Of a DNA stretch of 27,166 nt, positions 8,376-16,722 are shown piece by piece. A model generated the notes under the pieces. That model searched no databases. It saw only the letters and a list, made by a program, of their open reading frames with translations, and had not been told where the DNA came from. Every line of letters begins with the position of its first letter. Within the stretch, counting starts at the first letter, position 1. The stretch comes from an uncultured Sphingopyxis sp. GTDB lineage: Bacteria; Pseudomonadota; Alphaproteobacteria; Sphingomonadales; Sphingomonadaceae. The stretch covers positions 1-27,166 of the forward strand of contig CAKZIN010000002.1 in NCBI GenBank assembly GCA_936933955.1, read 5' to 3'. The position numbers and the translations under genes are program-made.

Positions 8376-8593
8376 AGGCTTCTCCAAAAACAAATCAGCG
8401 ATACCGCGCCCATGTAAAGCGCTCCCACAAGTGTTAGGCCCATGCCGAACATGAATATGGTCGGGTTGGCAGACTTTCGCGCCCCGCCAATCCCAATTCC
8501 GACATATCCGGTCTTTCGCCCACGCCAGAAGTTCAGCGACAATGCAGCAAACAACGCTGCCATCAAAAAGCAGAAGGCTGGAGGAACACTCAC
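8372..8593 (-). CDS. Small two-helix membrane protein of the propionyl-CoA operon
   Basis: This 73-residue reading frame lies exactly between pccB and mce. Its GTG start overlaps the pccB stop (GTGA, 8590-8593) and its TGA overlaps the mce GTG start (8372-8375), so it is read with perfect coupling on both sides. It has a hydrophobic segment at about residues 5-22 (FCFLMAALFAALSLNFW), a basic and glycine-rich linker containing RGRKTGY and GGARKSANP, and a second hydrophobic segment at about 46-70. The basic linker suggests that it faces the cytoplasm with both termini outside. I do not recognise the family. The precise overlaps argue that it is a real gene and not spacer. Confidence 0.75.
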   Translation of the reverse strand: MSVPPAFCFLMAALFAALSLNFWRGRKTGYVGIGIGGARKSANPTIFMFGMGLTLVGALYMGAVSLICFWRSL

Positions 8594-10116
8594 AACGGAA
8601 TGTTGTCGTGCTTCTTCCACGGGTTTTCGAGCGCCTTCCCCCGCAGCTTGCGTAGTCCGAGCGCAATGCGCCGGCGGGTCGAGTGGGGGTAAATGACCTC
8701 GTCGATGTAGCCGCGTGAGGCGGCGACGAAGGGATTGGCGAACCGCGCTTCGTATTCGCGCGTTTTCTCCGCCTGCTCCTCGGCGCTCATGCCGCGGAAG
8801 ATGATCTCGACTGCGCCCTTGGCGCCCATCACCGCGATCTCGGCGGTCGGCCAGGCGTAGTTGAGGTCGCCGCGCAAATGCTTCGACGCCATGACGTCGT
8901 AGGCGCCGCCGTAGGCCTTGCGGGTAATGACGGTAATCTTGGGCACCGTCGCTTCGGCGTAGGCGAACAGCAGCTTCGCACCGTGCTTGATGATGCCATT
9001 GTGCTCCTGCGCGGTGCCGGGGAGGAAGCCGGGGACGTCGACGAAGGTGACGATCGGAATTTCGAAAGCGTCGCAGAAGCGGACGAAGCGCGCGGCCTTC
9101 TTGCTTGAATTGATGTCGAGCACGCCCGCCAGCACCATCGGCTGATTGGCGACGATGCCGACCGTGCGCCCTTCGATCCGGCCGAAGCCGCAGATGATGT
9201 TGCCGGCGTGGCCCGGCTGCACCTCGAAAAAGTCGCCCTCGTCGACGACCTTCGCGATCAGTTCGTGCATGTCGTAGGGCTGGCTGGCGCTCGGCGGGAT
9301 CAGCGTGTCGAGGCTTTCGTCGATGCGATCCCACGGGTCGCTCGAGGGCCATTCGGGAAGTTCCGCGCGGTTCGATGCAGGGAGGAAATCGATGAAGTCG
9401 CGCGCCGCGAGCAGCGCCTCGATGTCATTGTCATAAGCGACGTCCGCAACGCTCGAACGCGTGGTGTGCGTGACCGCGCCGCCCAGCTCCTCCTGCGTCA
9501 CGACCTCGTTGGTGACGGTCTTCACGACGTCGGGGCCGGTGACGAACATGTAGCTCGAATCCTTCACCATGAAGATGAAGTCGGTCATCGCCGGAGAATA
9601 AACCGCGCCCCCCGCGCACGGTCCCATAATCAGGCTGATCTGCGGAATAACGCCGCTTGCCAATACGTTGCGCTGAAACACCTCAGCATATCCGCCGAGC
9701 GACGCCACCCCCTCCTGGATGCGAGCGCCGCCGCTGTCGTTGAGGCCGATGATCGGCGCGCCGACCTTCATCGCCATGTCCATCACCTTACAGATTTTCT
9801 GCGCGTGACGCTCGGAGAGGGAGCCTCCGAAGACGGTGAAGTCCTGGCTGAAGACGAACACCAGCCGTCCGTTGATGGTGCCCGACCCGGTGACGACGCC
9901 ATCGCCGGGGATTTTGGTCTGCTCCATCCCGAAGTCGGTGCAGTTGTGCTCGACATACATGTCGAGCTCCTCGAACGAGCCTTCGTCGAGCAGCACGTCG
10001 AGCCGTTCGCGCGCGGTCAGCCGCCCCTTGGCATGCTGCGCGTCGATGCGGCGCTGGCCTCCCCCGGCCTTCGCCGCCGCGCGCCGCTGTTCGAGTTCGG
10101 CGATATTGGCCGACAT
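8590..10116 (-). CDS. pccB: Propionyl-CoA carboxylase beta subunit (carboxyltransferase)
   Basis: The 508-residue carboxyltransferase moves the carboxyl group from biotin on PccA to propionyl-CoA. The N-terminal half contains KGRLTARERLDVLLDEGSF, the CoA-side oxyanion region DSGGARIQEGV and MGPCAGGAVYSPA; the C-terminal half has FVDVPGFLPGTAQEHNGII and KAYGGAYDVMASK, all PccB signatures. The ATG at 10116 follows AGGGAG with an 8-base spacer. It is the first gene of the operon; a candidate promoter lies 30-60 bases upstream, after gor. Length and motifs match PccB; acetyl-CoA or methylcrotonyl-CoA carboxylase beta are less likely given the mutase and epimerase alongside. Confidence 0.96.
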   Translation of the reverse strand: MSANIAELEQRRAAAKAGGGQRRIDAQHAKGRLTARERLDVLLDEGSFEELDMYVEHNCTDFGMEQTKIPGDGVVTGSGTINGRLVFVFSQDFTVFGGSLSERHAQKICKVMDMAMKVGAPIIGLNDSGGARIQEGVASLGGYAEVFQRNVLASGVIPQISLIMGPCAGGAVYSPAMTDFIFMVKDSSYMFVTGPDVVKTVTNEVVTQEELGGAVTHTTRSSVADVAYDNDIEALLAARDFIDFLPASNRAELPEWPSSDPWDRIDESLDTLIPPSASQPYDMHELIAKVVDEGDFFEVQPGHAGNIICGFGRIEGRTVGIVANQPMVLAGVLDINSSKKAARFVRFCDAFEIPIVTFVDVPGFLPGTAQEHNGIIKHGAKLLFAYAEATVPKITVITRKAYGGAYDVMASKHLRGDLNYAWPTAEIAVMGAKGAVEIIFRGMSAEEQAEKTREYEARFANPFVAASRGYIDEVIYPHSTRRRIALGLRKLRGKALENPWKKHDNIPL

Positions 10117-10145
10117 TCACTTCGCTCCCTGTGTTCTCCGCTCCC

Positions 10146-10175
10146 CCCTAGGGCACCGCGAAGCGGGAGGGTCAA
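10146..10175 (-). promoter_or_regulatory. Candidate promoter of the propionyl-CoA operon
   Basis: On the minus strand TTGACC (10170-10175) is followed after 18 bases by CTAGGG (10146-10151), 30 bases before the pccB ATG, inside the 76-base gap after gor. The -35 hexamer is good. The -10 is poor against TATAAT but resembles the TARRGG boxes in front of psd, icd, atpI and rpsB, apart from its one- or two-base longer spacer. Confidence 0.4.
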
Positions 10176-10192
10176 GCCCGCGCCGCGCCGCG

Positions 10193-11539
10193 TCAGCGCA
10201 TGAGCACCAGCTCCTCCGCCATGCTCGGGTGGAGAGCGACGGTCTGGTCGAACTGCGCCTTGGTGAGCTTTGCCTGCACCGCGATCGCCGCGGCCTGCAG
10301 GATTTCCGGCGCCTCCGGGCCGATCATGTGCAGGCCCACCACCTGGTCGGTCGCAGCGTCGACCACCATCTTGTAGAGCGCGCGCTCCTCATACCCGGCG
10401 AGGATCGTCTTCATCGGCCGGAATTCGCTGGTGAAGATGTGCACCGTCCCGTGACGTTCGCGCGCCTCCGCCTCGGTGAGCCCCACCGATGCGAGTGGCG
10501 GCTGCGAGAACACCGCCATTGGCACGAGGTCGTGGTCGACCGCGCGCGGTTCCGACCCGAACAACGTGTCGGCGACCGCATGCCCCTCGCGGATGGCGAT
10601 GGGGGTCAGCTGCACCCGGTCGGTGACATCACCGACAGCGTAGATATGCTCGACGCTGGTCTTGCTGAAACGATCGACGGTGATCGCGCCCCGTTCGTTT
10701 AGGGCGACGCCCGCGTTCTCGAGCCCGAGTCCCGCGACGTTCGGGCGGCGGCCTGCGGCGAACATGATGACGTCCGCCTCCACCGGCTGACCGCGACCGC
10801 CGGTGTGGACGACGAGCCCGTCCGCCCCCGGCTCGATCCGCTCGAGCGGCGCATTGAGCCGGAACTGGATGCCCCGCCCCATGGCGAGTTGCAGCAATCG
10901 GTCACGGATCGACTGATCATAGCCGCGCAGGATCGTGTCGGAGCGATTGATGACAGTAACTTCGGACCCGAAGGCGTTGAAGATACCCGCAAATTCATTG
11001 GCGATATAGCCACCGCCGACGATCGCGATGCGGCGCGGCAGCTCCGGCAGCACGAACGCCTCATTGGAGGTGATGCCCAACTCCTTGCCAGGGATGTTTG
11101 GCACCTCCGGCCACCCGCCGACTGCGATGAGGATATGCTTGGCGGTGACCGTCTGCCCGTTCGAAAGAGCTATTTGATGCGGACCCGCGAAAGTCGCGCG
11201 CGCCTCATACAGTGTGACAGCGGCATTGCTGAGCGTGCTGCGATAGGCGCCTTCGATGCGTTGCACGTCCTTTTGCACGGCGTCGCGCAGGCTCGCCCAA
11301 TCGAACTCGCCGCGCTCCACTTTCCAGCCAAATGCTGATGCGTCAGCGAGTTCGTGCGCAAAGCTTGCAGCGTAGGCGAGCATCTTTTTCGGCACGCAGC
11401 CACGGATGACGCAGGTCCCGCCGACGCGATACTCCTCCGCTACGGCGACGCGCGCACCATGCCCCGCAGCGATGCGCGCCGCGCGCACGCCGCCCGAACC
11501 TGCCCCGATGACAAACAGGTCGTAATCATATTCGCTCAC
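10193..11539 (-). CDS. gor: Glutathione-disulfide reductase
   Basis: The 448-residue flavoprotein reduces oxidised glutathione with NADPH in the cytoplasm. FAD binding is shown by FVIGAGSGGVRAARIA at the N-terminus, the redox-active disulfide by GGTCVIRGCVPKK (Cys43 and Cys48), and the pyridine nucleotide site by VGGGYIANEFAG followed by INRSDTILRGYD, where the two arginines match the NADPH-selective type. HPSMAEELV near the C-terminus holds the His-Glu pair of the active site contributed by the partner subunit. The GTG start overlaps the pgi stop (GTGA, 11536-11539), so pgi and gor form an operon linking glucose-6-phosphate use with redox defence. Confidence 0.95.
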   Translation of the reverse strand: MSEYDYDLFVIGAGSGGVRAARIAAGHGARVAVAEEYRVGGTCVIRGCVPKKMLAYAASFAHELADASAFGWKVERGEFDWASLRDAVQKDVQRIEGAYRSTLSNAAVTLYEARATFAGPHQIALSNGQTVTAKHILIAVGGWPEVPNIPGKELGITSNEAFVLPELPRRIAIVGGGYIANEFAGIFNAFGSEVTVINRSDTILRGYDQSIRDRLLQLAMGRGIQFRLNAPLERIEPGADGLVVHTGGRGQPVEADVIMFAAGRRPNVAGLGLENAGVALNERGAITVDRFSKTSVEHIYAVGDVTDRVQLTPIAIREGHAVADTLFGSEPRAVDHDLVPMAVFSQPPLASVGLTEAEARERHGTVHIFTSEFRPMKTILAGYEERALYKMVVDAATDQVVGLHMIGPEAPEILQAAAIAVQAKLTKAQFDQTVALHPSMAEELVLMR

Positions 11540-13065
11540 GCTTGATCCTCTCCAAAAGCCGCCGCCATCAATGCCGCCGTCGCCGGATCGGGCTGAGCCC
11601 CCTCCGGATCGTCGAGGCGCCGAGCCATTTGCTTGCCCAACTCCACGCCGTGCTGATCAAAAGGGTTGATCCCCAGAACTACTGCGTTCGTAAAGGTGCG
11701 ATGCTCGTAAAAGGCGATGAGCGCGCCGAGCGTCGCCGCATCGAGCCGATCGAGGAGGATCGTCGCGGACGGCCGATCGCCCGGATAGGCGCGATTACCG
11801 TCCTCATCCGCCTTTCCTTCCGCTAGCGCAGCCCCTTGAGCGATGGCGTTGCCAAGGAGTGTGCGGTGATGCGCCTCGTCGAGGTCATGCCCGGGCTCGA
11901 TTGTCGCAAGAATCTCGACAGGAACGAGGTGCGTTCCCTGATGCAGCAGCTGGAACACCGCATGCTGGGCGTCGGTACCGACCCCACCCCAGGTGATCGG
12001 CGCGCTCGGTCGACCGAGCGCTGAACCGTCGGCACGGACGGACTTGCCGTTCGACTCCATCTCGAGCTGCTGGAGGTAGGACGGCAACAACCGCAGCCGC
12101 TCGTCATAGGCGAACACCGCGCGCGTCTCAGCGCGGCGCGTCTGCGCATAGTACAGGTCCGCAGCCGCCGCGAGAAACGGCGCGTTTTCTCCAAGCGGTG
12201 CATCGCGAAAATGCTCATCCATGACGCGCGCACCATCGAGCAGCTCGGCGAAAGCCTCCCATCCGAGCGCCAATGCCACCGGGAAGCCGATCGACGACCA
12301 GATCGAATAGCGCCCGCCGACGCTCTCCGAAAATGGCAGAATGCGCGTGTCGTCGACCCCGAACGCGACAGCCGCGTCGGGCGAGGCGGTCAGCGCGACG
12401 ACGCGCGACAGGGGATCCTCGACGCCACCTTCGCGCAACCAATCGAGCGCGGAGGCGGCGTTGAGCATCGTCTCGGCGGTCGTGAACGTCTTGGAGGCAA
12501 TGGCGATAAGCGTCGTGCGCGGGTCGCAACCGCGCACCGCCTCGGTCAGCGCCGCCCCGTCGACGTTGCTGACGACGCGCACGTCGACACTCGCATCTTC
12601 ACGCCCGAGCGCGTCGACCACCAGCGCGGGTCCCAGCGCCGAGCCACCGATGCCGATGTGGAGCAGATGGCGAACCGGCCCGAGGAGCCCGCCGCGGATT
12701 GCCTCCACCAGGCCGCGCATACGCTGATGCAGTAGCTCGGCGCGCTCAACCGCTTCCGCGCTGCCGATCCCGCGTTCGGCCGTATGTTCGGCCGCGCGGT
12801 CTTCGGAGAGGTTGACCACCTCCCCGGTCAAGAGCGCGCGTCGTTGGTCGCCGAACGCCGCGGCTTGCGCCAACTGCTCGAACGCGGCGATCAGCTTGTC
12901 GTCGAGGTGCGTCCGGGTCAGGTCGAAGCGAATGTCCCCGACGCGGTGAACGAGCGCTGCGTTGCGCTCCCGGTCCTCGACCAGTGTCTCGAGGCGGGCT
13001 GGCGTGCCGAGTGCATCGATCCCGGCCCAGGCGCGATCGAGCCCGGCGTGTGTTGTATCTTCCAT
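11536..13065 (-). CDS. pgi: Glucose-6-phosphate isomerase
   Basis: The 509-residue enzyme interconverts glucose 6-phosphate and fructose 6-phosphate. Both family signatures are present: SVGGRYSIWSSIG in the middle and NPFDQHGVELGKQ near the C-terminus, with HIGIGGSALGP and SKTFTTAET in the sugar-phosphate binding part. The start was placed at the ATG beginning MEDTTHAGLD, which gives the usual length; the open frame continues 837 bases further upstream through the lepB region, but that part has no PGI similarity and is antisense. No strong ribosome binding site precedes the ATG. It is transcribed divergently from lepB and overlaps gor. Confidence 0.94.
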   Translation of the reverse strand: MEDTTHAGLDRAWAGIDALGTPARLETLVEDRERNAALVHRVGDIRFDLTRTHLDDKLIAAFEQLAQAAAFGDQRRALLTGEVVNLSEDRAAEHTAERGIGSAEAVERAELLHQRMRGLVEAIRGGLLGPVRHLLHIGIGGSALGPALVVDALGREDASVDVRVVSNVDGAALTEAVRGCDPRTTLIAIASKTFTTAETMLNAASALDWLREGGVEDPLSRVVALTASPDAAVAFGVDDTRILPFSESVGGRYSIWSSIGFPVALALGWEAFAELLDGARVMDEHFRDAPLGENAPFLAAAADLYYAQTRRAETRAVFAYDERLRLLPSYLQQLEMESNGKSVRADGSALGRPSAPITWGGVGTDAQHAVFQLLHQGTHLVPVEILATIEPGHDLDEAHHRTLLGNAIAQGAALAEGKADEDGNRAYPGDRPSATILLDRLDAATLGALIAFYEHRTFTNAVVLGINPFDQHGVELGKQMARRLDDPEGAQPDPATAALMAAAFGEDQA

Positions 13066-13073
13066 CGGTGCTG

Positions 13074-13102
13074 CACGTAGGCGCGCGGGCCTCGCCCCGC
13101 AA
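13074..13102 (-). promoter_or_regulatory. Weak candidate promoter for pgi
   Basis: On the minus strand TTGCGG (13097-13102) is followed after 17 bases by TACGTG (13074-13079), 9 bases before the pgi ATG. The match is modest, and it would give an almost leaderless mRNA. On the other strand TTGACG (13118-13123) could serve lepB, but no -10 follows it at a proper distance. Confidence 0.2.
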
Positions 13103-13152
13103 TTGTCCAGGGCCAGCTTGACGGCACCCGCCCCAGCGCAGCAAGGCGCGGC

Positions 13153-14022
13153 ATGGCCGACGCCCGACCCTCCGCGCTCGAAGCGCACAGCCTGCCGACA
13201 CGGCAAGCGATGGATAAGGACCGCGCCCCGGACGATCCGCGCGGCTTCCTCATGTTTCTGCTCCGCTTCGGTCTCGCGGTGCTGGCAATCCGGGTGTTTC
13301 TGGTCTCCACCTTTAACATCCCGTCGGAATCGATGCAGCCGCGGCTGCTGATCGGGGACTTTCTGCTGGTCGACAAAACTCGGTACGGCTGGTCGAGGCA
13401 CAGCGTCCCGCACAGCTGGCCGCTCATTCCCGGCCGCATCCTCCCCCGTCAGCCGCAGCGCGGGGATGTGGTGGTGTTCAAGCATCCTGTCGATGGCACC
13501 GACTATGTGAAGCGAGTGATCGGGCTGCCGGGCGACACCGTGCAAGTCTCGGACGGTCGCGTCCTCCTCAACGGTCGTCCGCTTGCGCGCCGACGCGTGG
13601 CGGACCTCATCCTGCCGGTCACCGCAAACCTGCTCGGCAGGGGCGAGCCGCCCTGCTTCCAGGCGCGCTTCGAGGAGCGCGATGCGGACGGGACGCGTCG
13701 CTGCCGCTACCCGCAATATGAAGAGACGCTGCCCAGCGGCCGACGCTACCGCGTGCTCGACCTTATCGACGGAGACGCGGACTTTACCGGGGTTTATCAG
13801 GTGCCTGCCGGCACCATGTTCGTAATGGGTGACAACCGCGATCGCAGCTACGACAGCCGGTTTCCAGCCGCGGCGGGAGCGGGCGTAGGACTCGTCCCAC
13901 AAGAGCTCTTGGTCGGACGCGCGCTCGTGACCATTTTCTCCACCGACGGGTCGGCGCTGTGGTACAAGCCATGGACATGGTTCACCGCCACCCGCGCCTC
14001 GCGGATCGGAGAGGGGTTTTGA
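13153..14022 (+). CDS. lepB: Signal peptidase I
   Basis: The 289-residue inner-membrane protease removes signal peptides from exported proteins. One N-terminal membrane helix (about residues 32-52) leads into NIPSESMQP with catalytic Ser60; the general base Lys120 is in DYVKRVIGLPGD, and GDNRDRSYDSR is the third signature. The length and the region between the lysine and GDNRD fit alphaproteobacterial enzymes. The ATG at 13153 is preceded by AAGG with a 6-base spacer. An internal ATG at 13210 would shorten the protein by 19 residues and also leave a workable N-terminus, so the start is uncertain. The stop overlaps the rnc start, making a lepB-rnc-era operon. Confidence 0.94.
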   Translation: MADARPSALEAHSLPTRQAMDKDRAPDDPRGFLMFLLRFGLAVLAIRVFLVSTFNIPSESMQPRLLIGDFLLVDKTRYGWSRHSVPHSWPLIPGRILPRQPQRGDVVVFKHPVDGTDYVKRVIGLPGDTVQVSDGRVLLNGRPLARRRVADLILPVTANLLGRGEPPCFQARFEERDADGTRRCRYPQYEETLPSGRRYRVLDLIDGDADFTGVYQVPAGTMFVMGDNRDRSYDSRFPAAAGAGVGLVPQELLVGRALVTIFSTDGSALWYKPWTWFTATRASRIGEGF

Positions 14023-14705
14023 GCGCCGTTGACCTCACCGCGCTGGCGGCTCTGCTGGGGCATCGGCCCCGCGACGAAGCGCTGTTCGTGGCGGCTCTGA
14101 CCCACGGCAGCCACCTCCAGAAGCGGAACGACAGCGCGAGCTACGAACGGCTCGAATTCCTCGGGGACCGGGTGCTCGGGCTGGCGATCGCAGGGGCGCT
14201 TTACGAACGCTTCCCGGGCGAGCCGGAGGGTCAACTGTCGCTGCGACTCAACACGCTCGTCAGCCGCCAGCTCTGCGCCACGGTGGCGCGGGAGCTTGGC
14301 TTGCCGCCGCTCATCCGGCTCGGGCGACAGGCGCATGACGATGGCGGGCGCGACAGCGACAACATCCTTGGCGATGTGGTCGAGGCACTGATCGGCGCGC
14401 TCTATCGCGATGCTGGTTTTGCTGCGGCGGAGGCGTTTGTGCTGCGCGCTTGGGTCGACCATCTCGACGCCCCGGCAGGCGCGACCAAGCACCCCAAGGC
14501 GGCGCTGCTCGAATGGGCGGCGCGCGCGAAGCGCAAGCCGCCCGAATATCGCCTGATCGAGCGCTCCGGACCCGATCACGCGCCGCGGTTCACCGTCACC
14601 GTCACGGTCGCTGGCGGCGAAGCCAGCGGCAGCGGCAGCAGCAAGGGCGAAGCCGAAACCCGCGCCGCCGCCGCGCGGCTCGAGCAACTCGAAAGCAAGT
14701 CATGA
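14019..14705 (+). CDS. rnc: Ribonuclease III
   Basis: The 228-residue endonuclease cuts double-stranded RNA, including rRNA precursors. ERLEFLGDRVLGL (residues 43-55) is the RNase III signature, with Glu46 and Asp50 as metal ligands, and DNILGDVVEALIGALY carries the second acidic cluster. A double-stranded RNA-binding domain follows (HPKAALLEWA to the end), with the SKGEAETRAAA helix. The TTG at 14019 overlaps the lepB stop (TTGA) and is preceded by GGAG seven bases upstream; it gives the expected length. An in-frame GTG or ATG further upstream would fall inside the lepB coding sequence and add residues unlike the family. Confidence 0.93.
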   Translation: MSAVDLTALAALLGHRPRDEALFVAALTHGSHLQKRNDSASYERLEFLGDRVLGLAIAGALYERFPGEPEGQLSLRLNTLVSRQLCATVARELGLPPLIRLGRQAHDDGGRDSDNILGDVVEALIGALYRDAGFAAAEAFVLRAWVDHLDAPAGATKHPKAALLEWAARAKRKPPEYRLIERSGPDHAPRFTVTVTVAGGEASGSGSSKGEAETRAAAARLEQLESKS

Positions 14706-15622
14706 CCGAAGAAGTTGAGCCCCCGATCGAGCGCCAGCGGTGCGGATTCGTCGCTGTGCTGGGCGCGCCAAACGCCGGCAAATCGACGCTGGCGAACGCG
14801 CTGGTGGGGCAGAAGGTGGCAATCACCAGCTCCACCCCGCAGACCACCCGTACGCGGGTCATCGGCGTCGCGATCGAGGGCGACGCGCAGATCGTGCTGA
14901 CGGATACGCCCGGCATCATGGCGCCCCGCCGCCGGCTGGAGCGCGCGATGGTGGCGGCTGCGTGGGGCAGCGCAGAGGGCGCGGATGCCGTCGCCTTCGT
15001 TGTCGACGCCGCGCGCGGACTCGACGCCAAGGCAAGCGCGGTGCTCGACCTTCTCGCTAACCGGCGCGAACCCCGGCTGCTGGTGCTCAACAAGGTCGAT
15101 CTGGTGCGCAAAGACGCGTTGCTGACCCTCGCGTCCGCCATCAACGAGCGACTTCGCTTCGACGAGGTCTTCTTCATCGCCGCGGCGAGCGGCGACGGCG
15201 TCGCAGAGCTGAAGGCGCACCTCGCGGGCCGAATGCCCGCGCAGCCGTGGCACTATCCCGCCGACGAGGTGACCGACGTCAGCGAACGCCTGCTCGCTGC
15301 AGAAATCACCCGCGAGCAGCTATTCCGCCAGTTGCGCGCCGAATTGCCGCACGACAGCGCGGTGGAGACGGAGAAATTCACCAGCCGCGCCGATGGCAGC
15401 GTGGAGATCCATCAGCAAATCCTGGTTGCCCGCGACAGTCAGAAGGCGATCGTGCTCGGCAAGGGCGGCACTCGCATTCGCGCTCTGGGCACCGCAGCGC
15501 GGGCGGAGATCACCGAACAGCTCGGTCGCCCCGCGCACCTCTATCTGCACGTCAAGGTGAAGCCCGACTGGGACGAGGATCGAAGCCTCTACCGCGACAT
15601 CGGCCTCGACTGGGTCGACTGA
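14702..15622 (+). CDS. era: GTPase Era
   Basis: The 306-residue GTPase helps 16S rRNA maturation and small-subunit assembly. GTP-binding motifs are GAPNAGKST (21-29), the switch I region STPQTTRTR, DTPG (68-71) and NKVD (about 130-133). The C-terminal KH domain has the typical KAIVLGKGGTRIRALG segment. The ATG overlaps the rnc stop (ATGA, 14702-14705), as in the conserved lepB-rnc-era order. It is convergent with tsf and ends 65 bases from it, with a terminator hairpin in between. Confidence 0.96.
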   Translation: MTEEVEPPIERQRCGFVAVLGAPNAGKSTLANALVGQKVAITSSTPQTTRTRVIGVAIEGDAQIVLTDTPGIMAPRRRLERAMVAAAWGSAEGADAVAFVVDAARGLDAKASAVLDLLANRREPRLLVLNKVDLVRKDALLTLASAINERLRFDEVFFIAAASGDGVAELKAHLAGRMPAQPWHYPADEVTDVSERLLAAEITREQLFRQLRAELPHDSAVETEKFTSRADGSVEIHQQILVARDSQKAIVLGKGGTRIRALGTAARAEITEQLGRPAHLYLHVKVKPDWDEDRSLYRDIGLDWVD

Positions 15623-15630
15623 CGCGCACG

Positions 15631-15659
15631 AAAAAGGGCGGCCCGACCGGACCGCCCTT
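15631..15659 (-). terminator. Rho-independent terminator after tsf
   Basis: AAGGGCGG (15634-15641) pairs with CCGCCCTT (15652-15659), extended by two more pairs past one mismatch, around a 4-base loop. Read on the minus strand, the stem ends in TTTTT (complement of 15631-15635), a good intrinsic terminator for rpsB-tsf. On the plus strand the tail is TTCCCC, so it would stop era transcripts less well. Confidence 0.8.
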
Positions 15660-15687
15660 CCCCGCGTCTTGGTATGGCAAAGAGGCG

Positions 15688-16614
15688 TCAGACGCCCGCG
15701 GCGGCGGCGACTTCGGCAGCGAAGTCGCTCTCTTCCTTCTCGATGCCCTCACCCAGCTGCATGCGGACGAACTTGGTGAGCGTGATGGTCGCGCCGGCTT
15801 CCTTGCCCGCGGCCGCGATGACTTCGGCGACGGGGGTCTTGCCGTCCATCACGAACGGCTGGCTGAGCAGCGCGTTTTCCTTGCGGAACTTGGCCATTGC
15901 GCCGTCGACCATCTTGGAGACGATATCGGCGGGCTTGCCGCTCTCCGCCGCCTTTTCCTCGGCGATGGCGCGTTCGCGGGCGACCATGTCGGCGTCGAGC
16001 GCCTCACCGGTCAGCGCCAACGGGTTCGCCGCGGCGACGTGCATGGCGAGCTGCTTGCCGAGCTGCTGCAGCGCGGCTTCATCGGCACTCGATTCGAGGC
16101 CGACGAGCACGCCGATCTTGCCCATCCCCGGCGCGACCGCGGTGTGGACGTAGCTGACGACGGTGCCTTCACGCACCTCGACGAGCTCGGCGCGGCGCAG
16201 CGTCTGGTTCTCGCCGATGGTGGCGATGTTGTTGGTGAGCTTTTCCTCGACAGTGCCGCCGCCGGGATAGGTCGCGGCCTTGATCGCCTCGACCTCGGTC
16301 GCGCCCAAGTCGAGCACCAGCTGCATCACCGAACGCACGAAGTCCTGGAACTGCTCGTTCTTGGCGACGAAATCGGTTTCGGAATTGACCTCGACCAGCG
16401 CGCCGCGGGTGCCGCTGGTGGCTGCGCCGACGAGCCCTTCGGCAGCGACGCGACCGGCCTTCTTGGCGGCCGCGGCGAGGCCCTTGGAGCGCAGCCAGTC
16501 GACCGCGGCTTCGACATCGCCATTGGTCTCAGTGAGCGCCTTCTTGCAGTCCATCATGCCGGCGCCGGTGCGCTCGCGCAGATCCTTGACGGTAGCAGCC
16601 GTAACTTCGGCCAT
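15688..16614 (-). CDS. tsf: Elongation factor Ts
   Basis: The 308-residue factor exchanges GDP for GTP on EF-Tu. The N-terminal UBA-like domain is VKDLRERTGAGMMDCKKAL, followed by VNSETDFVAKNEQF, the segment that contacts EF-Tu, and the two core repeats (the second around KPADIVSKMVDGAMAKF). The ATG at 16614 follows AGGAG with a spacer of about 9 bases; the in-frame upstream extension is basic and unlike the family. It is the second gene of the classic rpsB-tsf operon, with 108 bases between them. Confidence 0.96.
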   Translation of the reverse strand: MAEVTAATVKDLRERTGAGMMDCKKALTETNGDVEAAVDWLRSKGLAAAAKKAGRVAAEGLVGAATSGTRGALVEVNSETDFVAKNEQFQDFVRSVMQLVLDLGATEVEAIKAATYPGGGTVEEKLTNNIATIGENQTLRRAELVEVREGTVVSYVHTAVAPGMGKIGVLVGLESSADEAALQQLGKQLAMHVAAANPLALTGEALDADMVARERAIAEEKAAESGKPADIVSKMVDGAMAKFRKENALLSQPFVMDGKTPVAEVIAAAGKEAGATITLTKFVRMQLGEGIEKEESDFAAEVAAAAGV

Positions 16615-16692
16615 GCTCTTCACTCCTGATGGGGGGATGCGGCGACGCCGCCGCACGCCGGTGGGGCGCATGGCGGCTTCGCGAATTGAGGC

Positions 16693-16713
16693 GGCGGGGC
16701 ACTACGCCCCGCC
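16693..16713 (-). other. GC-rich hairpin between rpsB and tsf
   Basis: GGCGGGGC (16693-16700) and GCCCCGCC (16706-16713) form a perfect 8-pair stem with a 5-base loop, starting ten bases after the rpsB stop. No T-run follows on the minus strand, so it is not a full intrinsic terminator. It could lower the read-through into tsf, as between these genes in E. coli, or protect rpsB mRNA from 3' decay. Confidence 0.5.
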
Positions 16714-16722
16714 ACGAGGGGT

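Noticed and set aside
8590..9352. Upstream extension of the small membrane protein frame inside pccB
   Set aside because: The extension is a shifted frame of pccB with arginine-rich noise; the membrane segments start only after the GTG at 8593.
10117..10192. Cobalamin riboswitch or PccR-type operator before pccB
   Set aside because: The gap is only 76 bases, with no B12-box-like sequence and no TTTGCAAA-type site.
13066..13902. In-frame upstream extension of pgi (to 788 codons)
   Set aside because: The added part is antisense to lepB, whose catalytic motifs are intact; PGI similarity begins at the ATG at 13065.
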